Numbered from the stretch's first letter, positions 56,086-64,000 are shown. The stretch is DNA of 64,000 bases from Chimaeribacter arupi (GCF_002858805.1 NZ_PJZI01000029.1:1-64000); one strand, 5' to 3'. Numbers and translations are program-made. Notes: generated from the sequence alone by a model not told the origin.

Positions 56086-56116
56086 CCCGGCCCCGCAGGA
56101 CGCGGGGCCGGGTTTT
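56086..56116 (+). terminator. Terminator after dcp
   Basis: CCCGGCCCCGC and GCGGGGCCGGG form a perfect eleven-bp stem around a five-base loop, followed by four T residues. Confidence 0.88.
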
Positions 56117-56189
56117 GAGGTCGTAGTGTTGAGGTCGTGGTTTTGAGAACGTGGTTTGAAGGTGTGGTTTAAGGCCATGGTTTAAGGCG
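56113..56189 (+). repeat. Degenerate short tandem repeat after dcp
   Basis: About six imperfect units of 13-16 bases, of the form TTGAGGTCGTGGT, drifting to TTAAGGCCATGGT. It fills the gap between the dcp terminator and the convergent MFS gene. Confidence 0.7.
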
Positions 56190-56216
56190 AAGGTGTCACA
56201 TAGTGGCACGGGCGCC

Positions 56217-57650
56217 TTACGCCGTATCCCGTACCACCGGCTCCGCGGCGTTTACGGCGGTGGCCTGCCGGATGCCAATCAGCGCCAGCAGCGGCACCGG
56301 GATAAACACCAGGCAGAGCCAGAACGCGGCCTCTGATGCCCCGGTTTCGCCGCCCGGCGCGTTAATCCCGGCGGCATTGGCGACCATACCGGCTAATGCC
56401 GCCCCCATCGCGGCGGTAAAGGACTGCACCAGCGTAATAGATGACCCGGCGCGGTCTTTGTCCCCGGCCTGTGCATGCAGCAAAATGCCTGCCAGCAGGT
56501 GCGGCCAGCCGACGCCCACGCCATAGCCTGTCGCCAGCAGCCCGGCTGACAGCCACAGCAACACTGCCATGCCCCCGGCAGAAGGTGCCGGTAACCAGAC
56601 CAGCAGCAACACAATCCCGAACGTCATCAGCAACGGCCCGGCCAGCATCGCCCGCCGCGCCCCACGGGCGCCCAGCCCGGCGCTGCACAGTTCGCCCAGC
56701 GTCCAGCCCACCGACATCACCGCAAATAAGTAACCGGCCAGCAGCGGCGACTGCCCATGCAGCACCTGCAACAGGTAGGGCAGGTAGATATCAAACCCCA
56801 TGCCGACCATCAGCAGCGCCACGGCCAGGTAAAGCCCGCCCAGCGGGGAGGAGAGTTGCAGCGACCCCACCGGCAACAACCGCACCGCCGAGCGGGCCTC
56901 GATCCGGCTTAGCACCCACAGCATCACCGCCACCAGCGCCACCCCGGCGAGATGGACGCGCCCATCGGCAGAGAGGCCGGTCACCGCCACCACCAGCACC
57001 GAAAGTACCAGCAGCGCGAGTTGCCGCCAGGCCAGCGGCTCCGGCGGCTGGCGGTGCGCATTGCCGCGCGGCAGCACCCACTGCGCGCCGAGGATAAACA
57101 GCAGCGTTAACGGCAACATCAGGCCGAATGCCCAGCGCCAGGCGTGCCAGTTGGCGAATATCCCGCCAATCGCCGGGCCAACCAGGGTGGCAATGCCCCA
57201 CATGGCTGAGATCAACGCCATTGCCCGCGTCCACAGCGCCGGGGGAAACATCAGGTGCACCATGGCGTAGGAGAGCGCAAACAGGAACCCGCCGCCCAGC
57301 CCCTGCACCGTGCGCCCCACCAGCAGCAGCGGCATGGTCGGGGCCAGCGCGCAGGCCAGGCTGCCGAGGCTGAAAAACAGCGCCGCCACCGCATAGGCCG
57401 GGCGTGGGCCTGCCCAGCGCAGCAGCCGGGTAGAGAGCGCCGCGCCGAGCAGTGCGGTGACCACAAACAGGGTGGTGCTCCAGGCATACAGCGCCAGCCC
57501 GCCGATCTCCTGCACCACTGAAGGCAAAATGGTGGTGGTCAGCAGATTATTGGTGGCGTGGAGCGCCACCCCGCCGGAAAGCACCAGTGCACTGCCGCGC
57601 TGGCCGGGGGCGAACAGCGCGCCCCAGCCAGAATGTCCATGACGTTCCAT
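56217..57650 (-). CDS. MFS transporter, DHA2-like
   Basis: 477 residues with twelve to fourteen helices. Helix 1 reads ALVLSGGVALHATNNLLTTTILPSVV, in which the acidic residue common in DHA2 pumps is replaced; GRTVQGLGGGFLFALSYAMV and GPAIGGIFANWHAWRWAFGL are standard motifs. It is probably a drug or metabolite exporter with unknown substrate. It diverges from a SufR-like regulator, with the palindrome CAAGAAATTTCTTG in the 107-base gap, so the regulator may control it. AGGAGTG precedes the ATG. Confidence 0.82.
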   Translation of the reverse strand: MERHGHSGWGALFAPGQRGSALVLSGGVALHATNNLLTTTILPSVVQEIGGLALYAWSTTLFVVTALLGAALSTRLLRWAGPRPAYAVAALFFSLGSLACALAPTMPLLLVGRTVQGLGGGFLFALSYAMVHLMFPPALWTRAMALISAMWGIATLVGPAIGGIFANWHAWRWAFGLMLPLTLLFILGAQWVLPRGNAHRQPPEPLAWRQLALLVLSVLVVAVTGLSADGRVHLAGVALVAVMLWVLSRIEARSAVRLLPVGSLQLSSPLGGLYLAVALLMVGMGFDIYLPYLLQVLHGQSPLLAGYLFAVMSVGWTLGELCSAGLGARGARRAMLAGPLLMTFGIVLLLVWLPAPSAGGMAVLLWLSAGLLATGYGVGVGWPHLLAGILLHAQAGDKDRAGSSITLVQSFTAAMGAALAGMVANAAGINAPGGETGASEAAFWLCLVFIPVPLLALIGIRQATAVNAAEPVVRDTA

Positions 57651-57725
57651 CGATCACTCCTGAGTTATTTTTAGCCTGTCAGAGAACAACAGATTGAAGC
57701 GCGGCCGGCACTGCGCTAAATTAAA

Positions 57726-57739
57726 CAAGAAATTTCTTG
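57726..57739. promoter_or_regulatory. Perfect palindrome between MFS and SufR-like genes
   Basis: CAAGAAATTTCTTG, 14 bp, lies 19 bases before the GTG of the regulator gene. It is a likely operator of the local regulator. Confidence 0.6.
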
Positions 57740-57757
57740 GAATAAAGGTGAGCGGCG

Positions 57758-58444
57758 GTGGGGAATAAGTCAAGCGAAAAGGTGGAAAATAGCCGGGCAG
57801 CCGATGCCATGCCGCGCCAGCCGGTGGCTGACCGGCTGATGATGCTGCTGAAAACCCGTGGGCCGTTGCAGGCTTCTGATCTCGGCCACCTGCTGGGCAC
57901 CAGCGGCGAGGCGGCGCGCCAGCAGTGCGTCAAACTGGCAAAAGAGGGGCTGCTGGCGGCACAGGCCACCGCGAGCGGGGTGGGGCGTCCTGTCCAGCGC
58001 TGGCAACTTACGGCGGCCGGCCATGCGCGCTTTCCTGACACCCATGCCGAACTGACGGTGCATCTGCTGCGCATGGTGCGCGGTTCGCTGGGCGAAGCGG
58101 CCCTGGAGACGCTGATGACCGTGCGGGAGGCGGAAACCCGTGAAAACTACCGGCAGGCGATGGCGGGGGCAGAGACGCTGGACGCCCGGCTGGCACGGCT
58201 GACGGCCTTGCGCAGCCGGGAAGGGTACATGGCCGAATACCACCCCCAGGAAGATGGCAGCTACCTGCTGGTGGAGAACCACTGCCCGATTTGCGCCGCG
58301 GCGGCCAGTTGCCAGGGCTTCTGCCGCAGCGAGCTGGCCGTGTTCCGTGAGGTGTTGCAGGCCGGGGTAGAACGCAGTGAGCACATTCTCGACGGGGCGC
58401 GCCGCTGTGCCTACCGTATTACGCCGGGGGCCGCCGCCGTTTAA
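57758..58444 (+). CDS. SufR-like helix-turn-helix regulator with cysteine cluster
   Basis: 228 residues. The N-terminal winged helix (about 23-85: ADRLMMLLKTRGPLQASDL, GTSGEAARQQCVKLAKEGLL, GVGRPVQRWQLT) is the DeoR/SufR type. The C-terminal part has Cys176, 179, 185, 189 and 217 in CPICAAAASCQGFC and RRCAYRI, as in SufR and its relatives that bind an iron-sulfur cluster. I infer a redox- or iron-sensing regulator. It is divergent from an MFS gene with a palindromic operator between. Start GTG at 57758 after AAGGTGAG. Confidence 0.75.
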   Translation: MGNKSSEKVENSRAADAMPRQPVADRLMMLLKTRGPLQASDLGHLLGTSGEAARQQCVKLAKEGLLAAQATASGVGRPVQRWQLTAAGHARFPDTHAELTVHLLRMVRGSLGEAALETLMTVREAETRENYRQAMAGAETLDARLARLTALRSREGYMAEYHPQEDGSYLLVENHCPICAAAASCQGFCRSELAVFREVLQAGVERSEHILDGARRCAYRITPGAAAV

Positions 58445-58524
58445 CCCGGTATGATGGTCTATCCTTTGGAAAGAGCCTGCCTGTCGCGTTCCGGCGGCGG
58501 GCGGGGCCACACAGAGGAGCGGGT

Positions 58525-59208
58525 ATGCATCTACAGGAATTCCTGCCGGACGAGGCACACAGCGGCGCGCCGCAACAGCTGATGGTGCTGTTGCACGGGG
58601 CCGGCGGCCAGCCGGACGATCTGGGCGCGCTGGTGATTACCCTGCGCCAGTACTGGCCGGCGGCAGCCATTGTGGTGCCGGAAGCGCCGCAACCGTTTGA
58701 TGCCGATGACGCCGACCCGGAAAGCCGCCAGTGGTTTTCCGGCCGCGGGATGCGCGAGGAGGATCTGGCGGCGCGGGTCGCCGAGGCCTTGCCGCCGCTG
58801 ATGACTGCCGTCCGGCAGGCCCAGCAACGGCTGGGGGTCACCGGCGCACAGACGGCGCTGATCGGCCTGGACCAGGGGGCGATTATGGCGCTGGAGGCCA
58901 GCGCCCGTGACCACGCGCTCGCCGGGCGGGTCGTGGCGTTCTCCGGCCGGTTTGCCACTTTGCCGCAACATGCCGCCCCGGCGACAACGCTGCACCTGCT
59001 GCATGGCGGCACTGACCCAGTGATTGACGTGCGCCATGCGCAGGCGGCGTTTGCGCGGCTGAAAGAGATCGACGCCGATGCCACGCTGGATATCGCCTGG
59101 GAAGCCGGGCATGAACTGGACGCCGAGCTGCTGGCGTGCGCCATTGATCTGTTGCAGAGCTATGTGCCGCAGCGGTTATGGCGTGAGGCGCTGAGCACCA
59201 AATTTTAA
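58525..59208 (+). CDS. YpfH-like alpha/beta hydrolase with Asp for the nucleophile Ser
   Basis: 227 residues, aligning over its length with Escherichia coli esterase YpfH. The oxyanion region LLHGAGGQPDDLG and the later acid and base HGGTDPVID (Asp164) and EAGHELD (His196) are kept. The nucleophile elbow, GFSQG in YpfH, reads GLDQG here, so the catalytic serine is replaced by Asp116 (codon GAC at 58870-58872). That would abolish normal esterase chemistry unless Asp acts as nucleophile, as in dehalogenases and epoxide hydrolases. GAGGAGC supports the start. It follows the SufR-like gene by 80 bases. Confidence 0.8.
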   Translation: MHLQEFLPDEAHSGAPQQLMVLLHGAGGQPDDLGALVITLRQYWPAAAIVVPEAPQPFDADDADPESRQWFSGRGMREEDLAARVAEALPPLMTAVRQAQQRLGVTGAQTALIGLDQGAIMALEASARDHALAGRVVAFSGRFATLPQHAAPATTLHLLHGGTDPVIDVRHAQAAFARLKEIDADATLDIAWEAGHELDAELLACAIDLLQSYVPQRLWREALSTKF

Positions 59209-59210
59209 GC

Positions 59211-59246
59211 GCCGGCGGCGGGGATGCCGGCGGCGGGGATGCCGGC
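59211..59246 (+). repeat. 15-bp tandem repeat before the DUF2158 gene
   Basis: GCCGGCGGCGGGGAT is present twice in a row (59211-59225, 59226-59240) and a third copy begins at 59241. It lies just after the hydrolase stop. Confidence 0.75.
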
Positions 59247-59321
59247 AGGCGAATGAAAACGAACACCACGGCTGCCGGCCAGGCAGCCTGATCATGTGCA
59301 ATGCAACATAAGGAGAACAAC

Positions 59322-59504
59322 ATGGAGTTTAAAACCGGGGACATCGTCCAACCCAAAAGCGGCGGCCAGAAAATGACGGTCAAAAGCGTGGACGGCGACA
59401 GCGTAGAGTGCACCTGGGGCACCGTCGGTGAGGAGAAAACCCGCGCTTTCAGTGCGCAGGAGCTCTCCCCCTACCATGAGGACGGTGATTTCGGCGTCTG
59501 TTAA
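59322..59504 (+). CDS. DUF2158 (YodC-family) small protein
   Basis: 60 residues, MEFKTGDIVQPKSGGQKMTV onward, with VECTWGTVGEEKTRAF: the YodC family of small cytoplasmic proteins of unknown function, with an SH3-like barrel suggested by its beta-rich pattern. AAGGAG sits six bases before the ATG at 59322; an in-frame start at 59301 is less likely. Its stop overlaps the stop of the convergent isomerase gene. Confidence 0.85.
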   Translation: MEFKTGDIVQPKSGGQKMTVKSVDGDSVECTWGTVGEEKTRAFSAQELSPYHEDGDFGVC

Positions 59505-60316
59505 GCCTCAATAGCCAGCGCCTGCCACACGGCGGCGCTGCGGCGGATCTCCGCATCCAGCCGCCGCCGGTCAGCTTCGGTCTGCGGCGGCGTCATCGGC
59601 GTCAGGTGCGGCAGCACCAGTTCAATCGCCACATCACCGGAAAAACCGATCTGTTTCAGCGCCCGGTACTGGGCCAGGAAATCGATGTTGCCGCTGCCGA
59701 TCCCGGCACGGTTCGAATCAGAAATATGGTAGATGCCCAGCCGGTCACCGGCCGCCAGAATCGCCTGCACCGGTGAGGGTTCATTGATGTTCATATGGAA
59801 ACTGTCGAGGATCAGGCGAATCGCCTCGCTGCCTACCTTGTCCAGCAGATCCAACCCCTCGCGCGCGGTGTGAATCAGCGGCACCTCATAATGGTTGCAG
59901 ACTTCATACAGCAGGCTGACGCCCTGTTCATGGGCATACGCGGCCACATCCCGCACGCACGCCACCAGTTGCGCGTACGCCTCTTGTTTCGTATTCGCCT
60001 GCTTGGTCCACTGCGACAGCCCCTGCAAGGTCAGCACGCCGCAGCCGGTGTCGCGCGCATAGTCCACCAGCGTGCGGTAAAAGGCGACAGCCCGCTCCGC
60101 CGTGGCCTGTGCAGGGTGTGGCGGGGCGCAGTCCAGCGGGTCGATGGCGATTATCCGAATGTTATGCGCGGCGGCGGCCCGTTTTACCCGGTCGGCCGGG
60201 CACTGGCGCGGGTCGCCGCAATACTGCACGCCCGTCAGCCGGAGGGCGGCGGCCTGCGCCATCATCGTATCCACATTGTTGACGCCCAGCGGCCAACTCA
60301 CGGTGGCAAGTTGCAT
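59501..60316 (-). CDS. Sugar phosphate isomerase/epimerase-like TIM-barrel protein
   Basis: 271 residues of the xylose isomerase-like/AP endonuclease 2 fold. Metal-binding positions are visible as SLLYEVCNHYE (Glu), LILDSFHMNINE (Asp, His), YHISDSNRAGIG (His) and AIELVLP (Glu). This fits hydroxypyruvate isomerase or sugar epimerase relatives; the substrate is unknown. GGGAG precedes the ATG. It is divergent from the HD-domain gene. The 4-base stop overlap with the DUF2158 gene is unusual but harmless. Confidence 0.83.
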   Translation of the reverse strand: MQLATVSWPLGVNNVDTMMAQAAALRLTGVQYCGDPRQCPADRVKRAAAAHNIRIIAIDPLDCAPPHPAQATAERAVAFYRTLVDYARDTGCGVLTLQGLSQWTKQANTKQEAYAQLVACVRDVAAYAHEQGVSLLYEVCNHYEVPLIHTAREGLDLLDKVGSEAIRLILDSFHMNINEPSPVQAILAAGDRLGIYHISDSNRAGIGSGNIDFLAQYRALKQIGFSGDVAIELVLPHLTPMTPPQTEADRRRLDAEIRRSAAVWQALAIEA

Positions 60317-60571
60317 CTTCTCACTCCCTGGTATTTTGCAGCTACACTGTTGAATACGGGCAAAATCTATTTTGCTGTGATCTGCCCGGGAAATATGAAA
60401 TCTTTATGTAAACAAGAGGTGTCATAAAAAACACGCTTTCTCTGCAACGTGTAAAACTGTTGTAACGCAGTACAGGGTATGATGCCAGCGAATAAGGCCT
60501 CCGCTAACCCTTGATTTCACAATGAATTATTCTGCAACATTGGCCGCTTTCCGGGCCGCAAGGAGTAAACG

Positions 60572-61219
60572 ATGGTGATAAGTGAATGGGAAATCCGGTT
60601 CCAGAACTATATGGCCTCCCGACCTGAGGCAGATAAAGCACACGACATCAATCACTTACATCGCGTATGGCAGAACGCGCAATTACTCATGCAGGGGCTG
60701 GAGGCGAACCGCCTGGTGGTGCTCGCAGCCTGTTATTTCCACGATTTTGTTAACTTGCCGAAGAACCACCCACAGCGCCATCTCGCCTCAACCATGGCGG
60801 CGCAAGAGACATTGAGCCTGCTGCAAAACGACTTCCCCGATTTCCCACCTGAATTGTATGACGCCGTGGCCCACGCGGTGCGCACCCACAGTTTCAGCGC
60901 CAACATCCCGCCGCAGACGCTGGAAGCGAAAATTGTGCAGGATGCCGACCGGCTGGATACGCTGGGGGCGATTGGGCTGGCGCGGGTGTTTTATGTCTCC
61001 GGCGCGCTGGGGCGTGACCTGGTGGACCCGGACGACCCGCTGGCGGAGCGCCGCGAGCTGGATGACCGCCGTTTTACCCTCGACCATTTCCAGCAGAAGC
61101 TGTTGCGGCTGCCGGCCACCATGCAGACGCAGGCGGGCAGGGTGATTGCCGAGAAACGGACGCGGTTTTTACAGGGATATATGGAAACCTTGTGCGCGGA
61201 GTTGCGCGGGGCGGCATGA
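60572..61219 (+). CDS. yedJ: HD-domain phosphohydrolase, YedJ-like
   Basis: 215 residues of the HD superfamily. The metal site is formed by the first His of AHDINHLHRV, the His-Asp pair in YFHDFVNLPKNH, and the later Asp in IVQDADRLDTLGAIGLARV, all as in Escherichia coli YedJ. The substrate is not known, probably a nucleotide or related phosphate. AAGGAG precedes the ATG. A 255-base gap with no gene lies upstream; it contains the promoters of this gene and the divergent isomerase gene, with no operator I can name. Confidence 0.85.
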   Translation: MVISEWEIRFQNYMASRPEADKAHDINHLHRVWQNAQLLMQGLEANRLVVLAACYFHDFVNLPKNHPQRHLASTMAAQETLSLLQNDFPDFPPELYDAVAHAVRTHSFSANIPPQTLEAKIVQDADRLDTLGAIGLARVFYVSGALGRDLVDPDDPLAERRELDDRRFTLDHFQQKLLRLPATMQTQAGRVIAEKRTRFLQGYMETLCAELRGAA

Positions 61220-61261
61220 TGCAGCCCTGACCCCGGCCTGCAAGGCAGCGGGCCGGGCCTG

Positions 61262-61318
61262 ATCAGTTCAACGGCAGCATGTCAGTTCAACGACAGCATG
61301 TCAGTTCAACGACAGCAT
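61262..61318 (-). repeat. 19-bp triplication of the end of the AraC-type gene
   Basis: Three direct copies of a 19-mer of the form GTCAGTTCAACGACAGCAT at 61262-61280, 61281-61299 and 61300-61318; the first differs by two bases. On the minus strand each encodes Met-Leu-Ser-Leu-Asn-stop, so the last codons of the regulator gene at 61301 are present three times. Confidence 0.9.
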
Positions 61319-62179
61319 ATAGTGGTAATCCACCTGGGATTGCCCCCATTTGCCGTTGTGTGCCGCCGGGTCAAGCTGGATCTGTTCAATCTCATGGCTG
61401 GCACCCACCTTCTTGCGCAACTCCGGTAACACATTGTCGAACAGGAAACTGGTGAGCTGATGGGTTTCCATCATGGTGCCGGAGAACTTGATCGACATAA
61501 AACAACCGCCGTCGACAATCACCCGCTGGGTGTCATGGGTGCTGCCGCTGGCGCTCTCCGCCAGGGTATAACGCACCGACTTGCCTTCCTGCGCCTCATT
61601 TTTACCGCTCATGATGCTGAAAATCGGGCTGCTGCGCACCGGGGCGCGGCGGAAGGCGTCACACATCAGCTGGTCGCGCATCGCCAGGAAGTGGGATTTG
61701 CTCTCCGGCGCGCTGCGGCGGTCAAACAATGTGACGTCATCACGCAGGCGTTTCAGTTGCAGCGAAGGCACGTTGATGCACTCAATATTGAGCTTGAACG
61801 GCTCCTCAAAGCGGAAATGCGGCGTCAGCAGGTCAACGTGCCAGTCATCCGAGATGCGGTACTGGTGCGGCGTGATCCCAAACCGTTTTTTGAAGGTACG
61901 GGTAAAGGTCTGCTGCGAATCAAAACTGTAATGGGTGGCGATGTCTATTATCGAATCGTCACTGGTTTTCAGCGCAATCGCCGCTTTGGAGAGACGGCGG
62001 TTGCGCATATAGGTGGCGATGTTCATGCCGGTCAGCGCGGTGAATTTACGTTGCAGGTGCCATTTTGAGTAACCGGACTTCTGGGACACCGTCTCGATGC
62101 GGGGCGCAGTGTCGAGGTGCTCTTCAATCCACTGGATCAGCTCGTCAATCAAGGCGCGATCTTTATTATATTCCGTCAT
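61301..62179 (-). CDS. AraC-family regulator with GyrI-like effector domain (Rob type)
   Basis: 292 residues from the ATG at 62179. The N-terminal 110 residues hold two helix-turn-helix motifs (IETVSQKSGYSKWHLQRKFTAL and IIDIATHYSFDSQQTFTRTFKK) as in MarA, SoxS and Rob; the rest is a GyrI-like small-molecule-binding domain, as in Rob. It may respond to drugs or toxic compounds. No good ribosome site precedes 62179; in-frame starts at 62227 and 62281 exist, but the domain fits the shorter form. The tail with the stop is part of a triplicated repeat. Confidence 0.83.
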   Translation of the reverse strand: MTEYNKDRALIDELIQWIEEHLDTAPRIETVSQKSGYSKWHLQRKFTALTGMNIATYMRNRRLSKAAIALKTSDDSIIDIATHYSFDSQQTFTRTFKKRFGITPHQYRISDDWHVDLLTPHFRFEEPFKLNIECINVPSLQLKRLRDDVTLFDRRSAPESKSHFLAMRDQLMCDAFRRAPVRSSPIFSIMSGKNEAQEGKSVRYTLAESASGSTHDTQRVIVDGGCFMSIKFSGTMMETHQLTSFLFDNVLPELRKKVGASHEIEQIQLDPAAHNGKWGQSQVDYHYMLSLN

Positions 62180-62450
62180 AAGGGGAGGATACTCTTCATT
62201 ATTGGTACAGGATCCGCGAGGGTTCATTAACCAACGATCGGTGTCGGCTGCCAATTTATTGATTCTGCCGGACGCTGTCAATTATTACTTTAATGACCGT
62301 TAAATAAATAATCCGGGTTGCGCAACGCCTTGATGGCAGACGGGTCACTGCACCGTACGGCGTTTGACCCGCTAACAAGCCGCAAGGATAATGCCGGAGT
62401 TTCTGCGGCGCATTTGCAGACAGGCAGACCTCGACAGGATAAAAAAAGAG

Positions 62451-63143
62451 ATGAACAGAACTGCCACCACCAAACAGCGCGAAGTCACGCGCATTGTGGA
62501 TATTTTGGCGCAAGCCATTGCACAGCATCGCCTCCGGCCCGGCACCCGGCTGATTGAGGCCCACATCGTGGAGGCGTTAAACGCCAACCGCAACCATGTC
62601 CAGGCGGCGCTCCAGCGTCTGGCGCTCCAGCGTATCGTGACCATTGCCCCCAACCGCGGCGCGATGGTGTCGCAGCCCTCCGCCGGGGAAGCGCGGGAGA
62701 TTTTCATCGCCCGCCGCGCAATTGAGCGGGCGATTATCGAGGCGATCACCCCGGAGAAGATGGCCCCGTACCAGCCGCGACTGGCGGCGCAGATGCAGAG
62801 CGAGCGCACTGCCGTCGCGAGCGGCGACCGCCGGGCGATTGTGGAGGCGCTGAGCCGCTTCCACCAGGTGCTGGCGGAGGTGGGCGGCAACCAGGTGCTG
62901 CGGGAGATCCTCGCTAACCTGATGATGCGCAGCTCGCTGATTGTGGCGCTCTACCAGCGCAACGATGTGCCCGCCTGTTCCTCCGGCGAGCATCAGGCGA
63001 TCCTGGACGCGCTGTCGCAGGGCGACGTGCCGGCCGCCACCCGCCTGATGCTTCAGCACCTCAACGTGCTGGAGAGCCAGTTGGACCTCAGCGACACCGC
63101 CACCCCCGGCCTCACCCTGCGCCAGGCGCTGCTCGACACCTGA
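62451..63143 (+). CDS. GntR-family (FadR-type, FCD) regulator
   Basis: 230 residues. The N-terminal winged helix (LAQAIAQHRLRPGTRLIEAHIV, then VQAALQRLALQRIVTIAPNRGAMV) is the GntR form, with an FCD effector domain after it in which Asp and His residues such as SRFHQVL and GEHQAILDAL bind a metal and a carboxylate ligand. The ligand is unknown. The ATG at 62451 follows AAAGAG; the frame opens at 62391, but the extra 20 residues are not needed. It diverges from the AraC-type gene. Confidence 0.87.
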   Translation: MNRTATTKQREVTRIVDILAQAIAQHRLRPGTRLIEAHIVEALNANRNHVQAALQRLALQRIVTIAPNRGAMVSQPSAGEAREIFIARRAIERAIIEAITPEKMAPYQPRLAAQMQSERTAVASGDRRAIVEALSRFHQVLAEVGGNQVLREILANLMMRSSLIVALYQRNDVPACSSGEHQAILDALSQGDVPAATRLMLQHLNVLESQLDLSDTATPGLTLRQALLDT

Positions 63144-63288
63144 GCCTTGATCCCGGCGAAAGCCGGGCATTCCTCCCTGGGTTTTGACTGTCACATAGCT
63201 GTCATCTGCCGCCGCTATCCTGCGGCTTTCCTGCGGGCTGCCTGCGATATGCTAAGGTTAGTGGCACATGCAAAAACAAGGAGCGCAA

Positions 63289-63939
63289 ATGAACAGTGTG
63301 GCAATCGTGGGCGCACACGGCAAAATTGGCCAATTGATTGTGCAGAATCTGGTGGCGCAGGGCCGCCGGGCCGTGGGCATCGTGCGCAAGACTGAGCAGG
63401 TGCCGGTATTGCGCGGGCTGGGGGCGGAACCGGTACTGCTGGATGTGGAGCAGGCGACGCCGGAACAGCTGGCCACCGCGCTGGAAGGCGTGGACGCCGT
63501 GGTATTCAGCGCCGGGGCCGGGGGCGGTTCCACGGCGGAACGCAAGCGCACCGTGGATTACGGCGGCGCAGTGAAACTGATCACCGCAGCGAAACTGGCC
63601 GGGGTCAACCGCTATGTGATGGTGTCAGCGGTGGGCGCAGATGACCCGCTGCCGCCGGACACCGATGCCGTCTGGCGCGCGTATGTGGAAGCGAAACGGG
63701 ATGCGGACCGCGAGTTGCGGGGCAGTGGGCTACAGTGGACGATCCTGCGCCCCGGCCCGCTCACGGACGATCCGGCCACCGGCCGGGTGACGCTGGGTGA
63801 GAAGGTCGGGCGTGGGGAGATCCCGCGGGCGGATGTGGCCGCCCTGGTGACGGCCGTGCTGGCGGAACCCGCCACGGCCGGCAAACAGTGGGAAGTGCGC
63901 AGCGGTGACACGCCGCTGCCGGCGGCCATCCTGGGCTGA
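63289..63939 (+). CDS. NAD(P)-binding SDR-like protein (NmrA/YwnB type)
   Basis: 216 residues of the atypical short-chain dehydrogenase type. MNSVAIVGAHGKIGQLIVQNL is the dinucleotide-binding turn; YVMVSAVGADDP and WTILRPGPLTDDP are family motifs seen in NAD(P)-binding proteins such as YwnB and NmrA-like regulators. The tyrosine-lysine pair (AYVEAKRDAD) may be active. Substrate unknown. The ATG at 63289 has AAGGAG six bases before it, and is preferred to the in-frame start at 63268. Confidence 0.86.
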   Translation: MNSVAIVGAHGKIGQLIVQNLVAQGRRAVGIVRKTEQVPVLRGLGAEPVLLDVEQATPEQLATALEGVDAVVFSAGAGGGSTAERKRTVDYGGAVKLITAAKLAGVNRYVMVSAVGADDPLPPDTDAVWRAYVEAKRDADRELRGSGLQWTILRPGPLTDDPATGRVTLGEKVGRGEIPRADVAALVTAVLAEPATAGKQWEVRSGDTPLPAAILG

Positions 63940-63946
63940 CCGGCCA

Positions 63947-63977
63947 CCGGCTGCGGGGGCTGTGCCCCCGCAGCCGG
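63947..63977 (+). terminator. Stem-loop after the SDR gene
   Basis: CCGGCTGCGGGGGC and GCCCCCGCAGCCGG make a perfect fourteen-bp stem with a three-base loop; there is no T run, so termination may be incomplete or Rho-aided. Confidence 0.7.
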
Positions 63978-64000
63978 GAACAGGTTAATCACATTTTTCC

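Noticed and set aside
63149-63172. CCCGGC/GCCGGG hairpin after the GntR-family gene
   Set aside because: Six-bp stem without a T run; too weak to list as a terminator.
1-64000. CRISPR arrays, IS elements, attachment sites, tRNA or rRNA genes
   Set aside because: No regularly spaced repeats, transposase frames, tRNA-like cloverleaf or rRNA sequence were recognised by eye; only short tandem repeats are present.

Overview
The window is a GC-rich piece of an enterobacterial chromosome. The right two thirds keep Escherichia-type gene neighbourhoods: a ydgJ-like gene and add, malY-malX-malI, ydgA-manA-fumC-tus, ynfM-ynfL-mlc-ynfK, ynfD/ynfB/ynfA and ydfG. In Escherichia coli these lie in the replication terminus region, and here tus is preceded by a recognisable Ter site, so this is terminus DNA too. 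The accessory content (T6SS, an araBA/araFGH/araC block, guaD and xdh genes) points to an Enterobacterales member outside the Escherichia core, perhaps Serratia-like; the genus cannot be fixed from the sequence alone. I saw no rRNA, tRNA, IS element, prophage or CRISPR array.

Region by region. 1-10.3 kb: the right end of a type VI secretion cluster: two tandem AT-rich lipoprotein genes (putative immunity proteins), PAAR, a membrane protein, tssM, tssF, tssG, tssJ and a broken tssE, closed by a strong two-way terminator. 10.4-18.7 kb: a complete arabinose uptake and early catabolism block, with araBA divergent from araFGH, then araC; the araB-araF gap carries two AraC-type tandem operators around a CRP-like site. 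There is no araD. 18.8-32.3 kb: oxidoreductase, YfeH-like transporter, EEP-family protein, adenosine deaminase, MASE2 diguanylate cyclase, YfaZ, a DUF1275 protein beside a perfect FNR-type palindrome, the malYX operon divergent from malI, and ydgA. 32.4-44.6 kb: manA, fumC, tus/Ter, ynfM/ynfL, mlc, ynfK, an efflux pump, three small ynf genes and ydfG. 44.7-53.6 kb: an MFS pump, then a purine-degradation region: guaD, a RutR-like TetR regulator and xdhA-xdhB-xdhC. 53.6-64 kb: an exported-looking Dcp, an MFS pump divergent from a SufR-like regulator, a YpfH-like hydrolase, small and regulatory genes, and an NAD(P)-binding protein.

The most notable regulatory signal is in the purine region. Both guaD and xdhA are preceded by sequences that fit the -24/-12 promoter of RNA polymerase with sigma-54; guaD also has a perfect 17-bp NtrC-type box, and the xdh leader carries an array of five TGTACA-type boxes just after the RutR-like gene. 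Together they suggest nitrogen-controlled guanine to xanthine to urate conversion with a local repressor. Other points worth following are the decayed tssE, the duplicated immunity-type lipoprotein genes, and a YpfH-family hydrolase whose nucleophile serine is replaced by aspartate.
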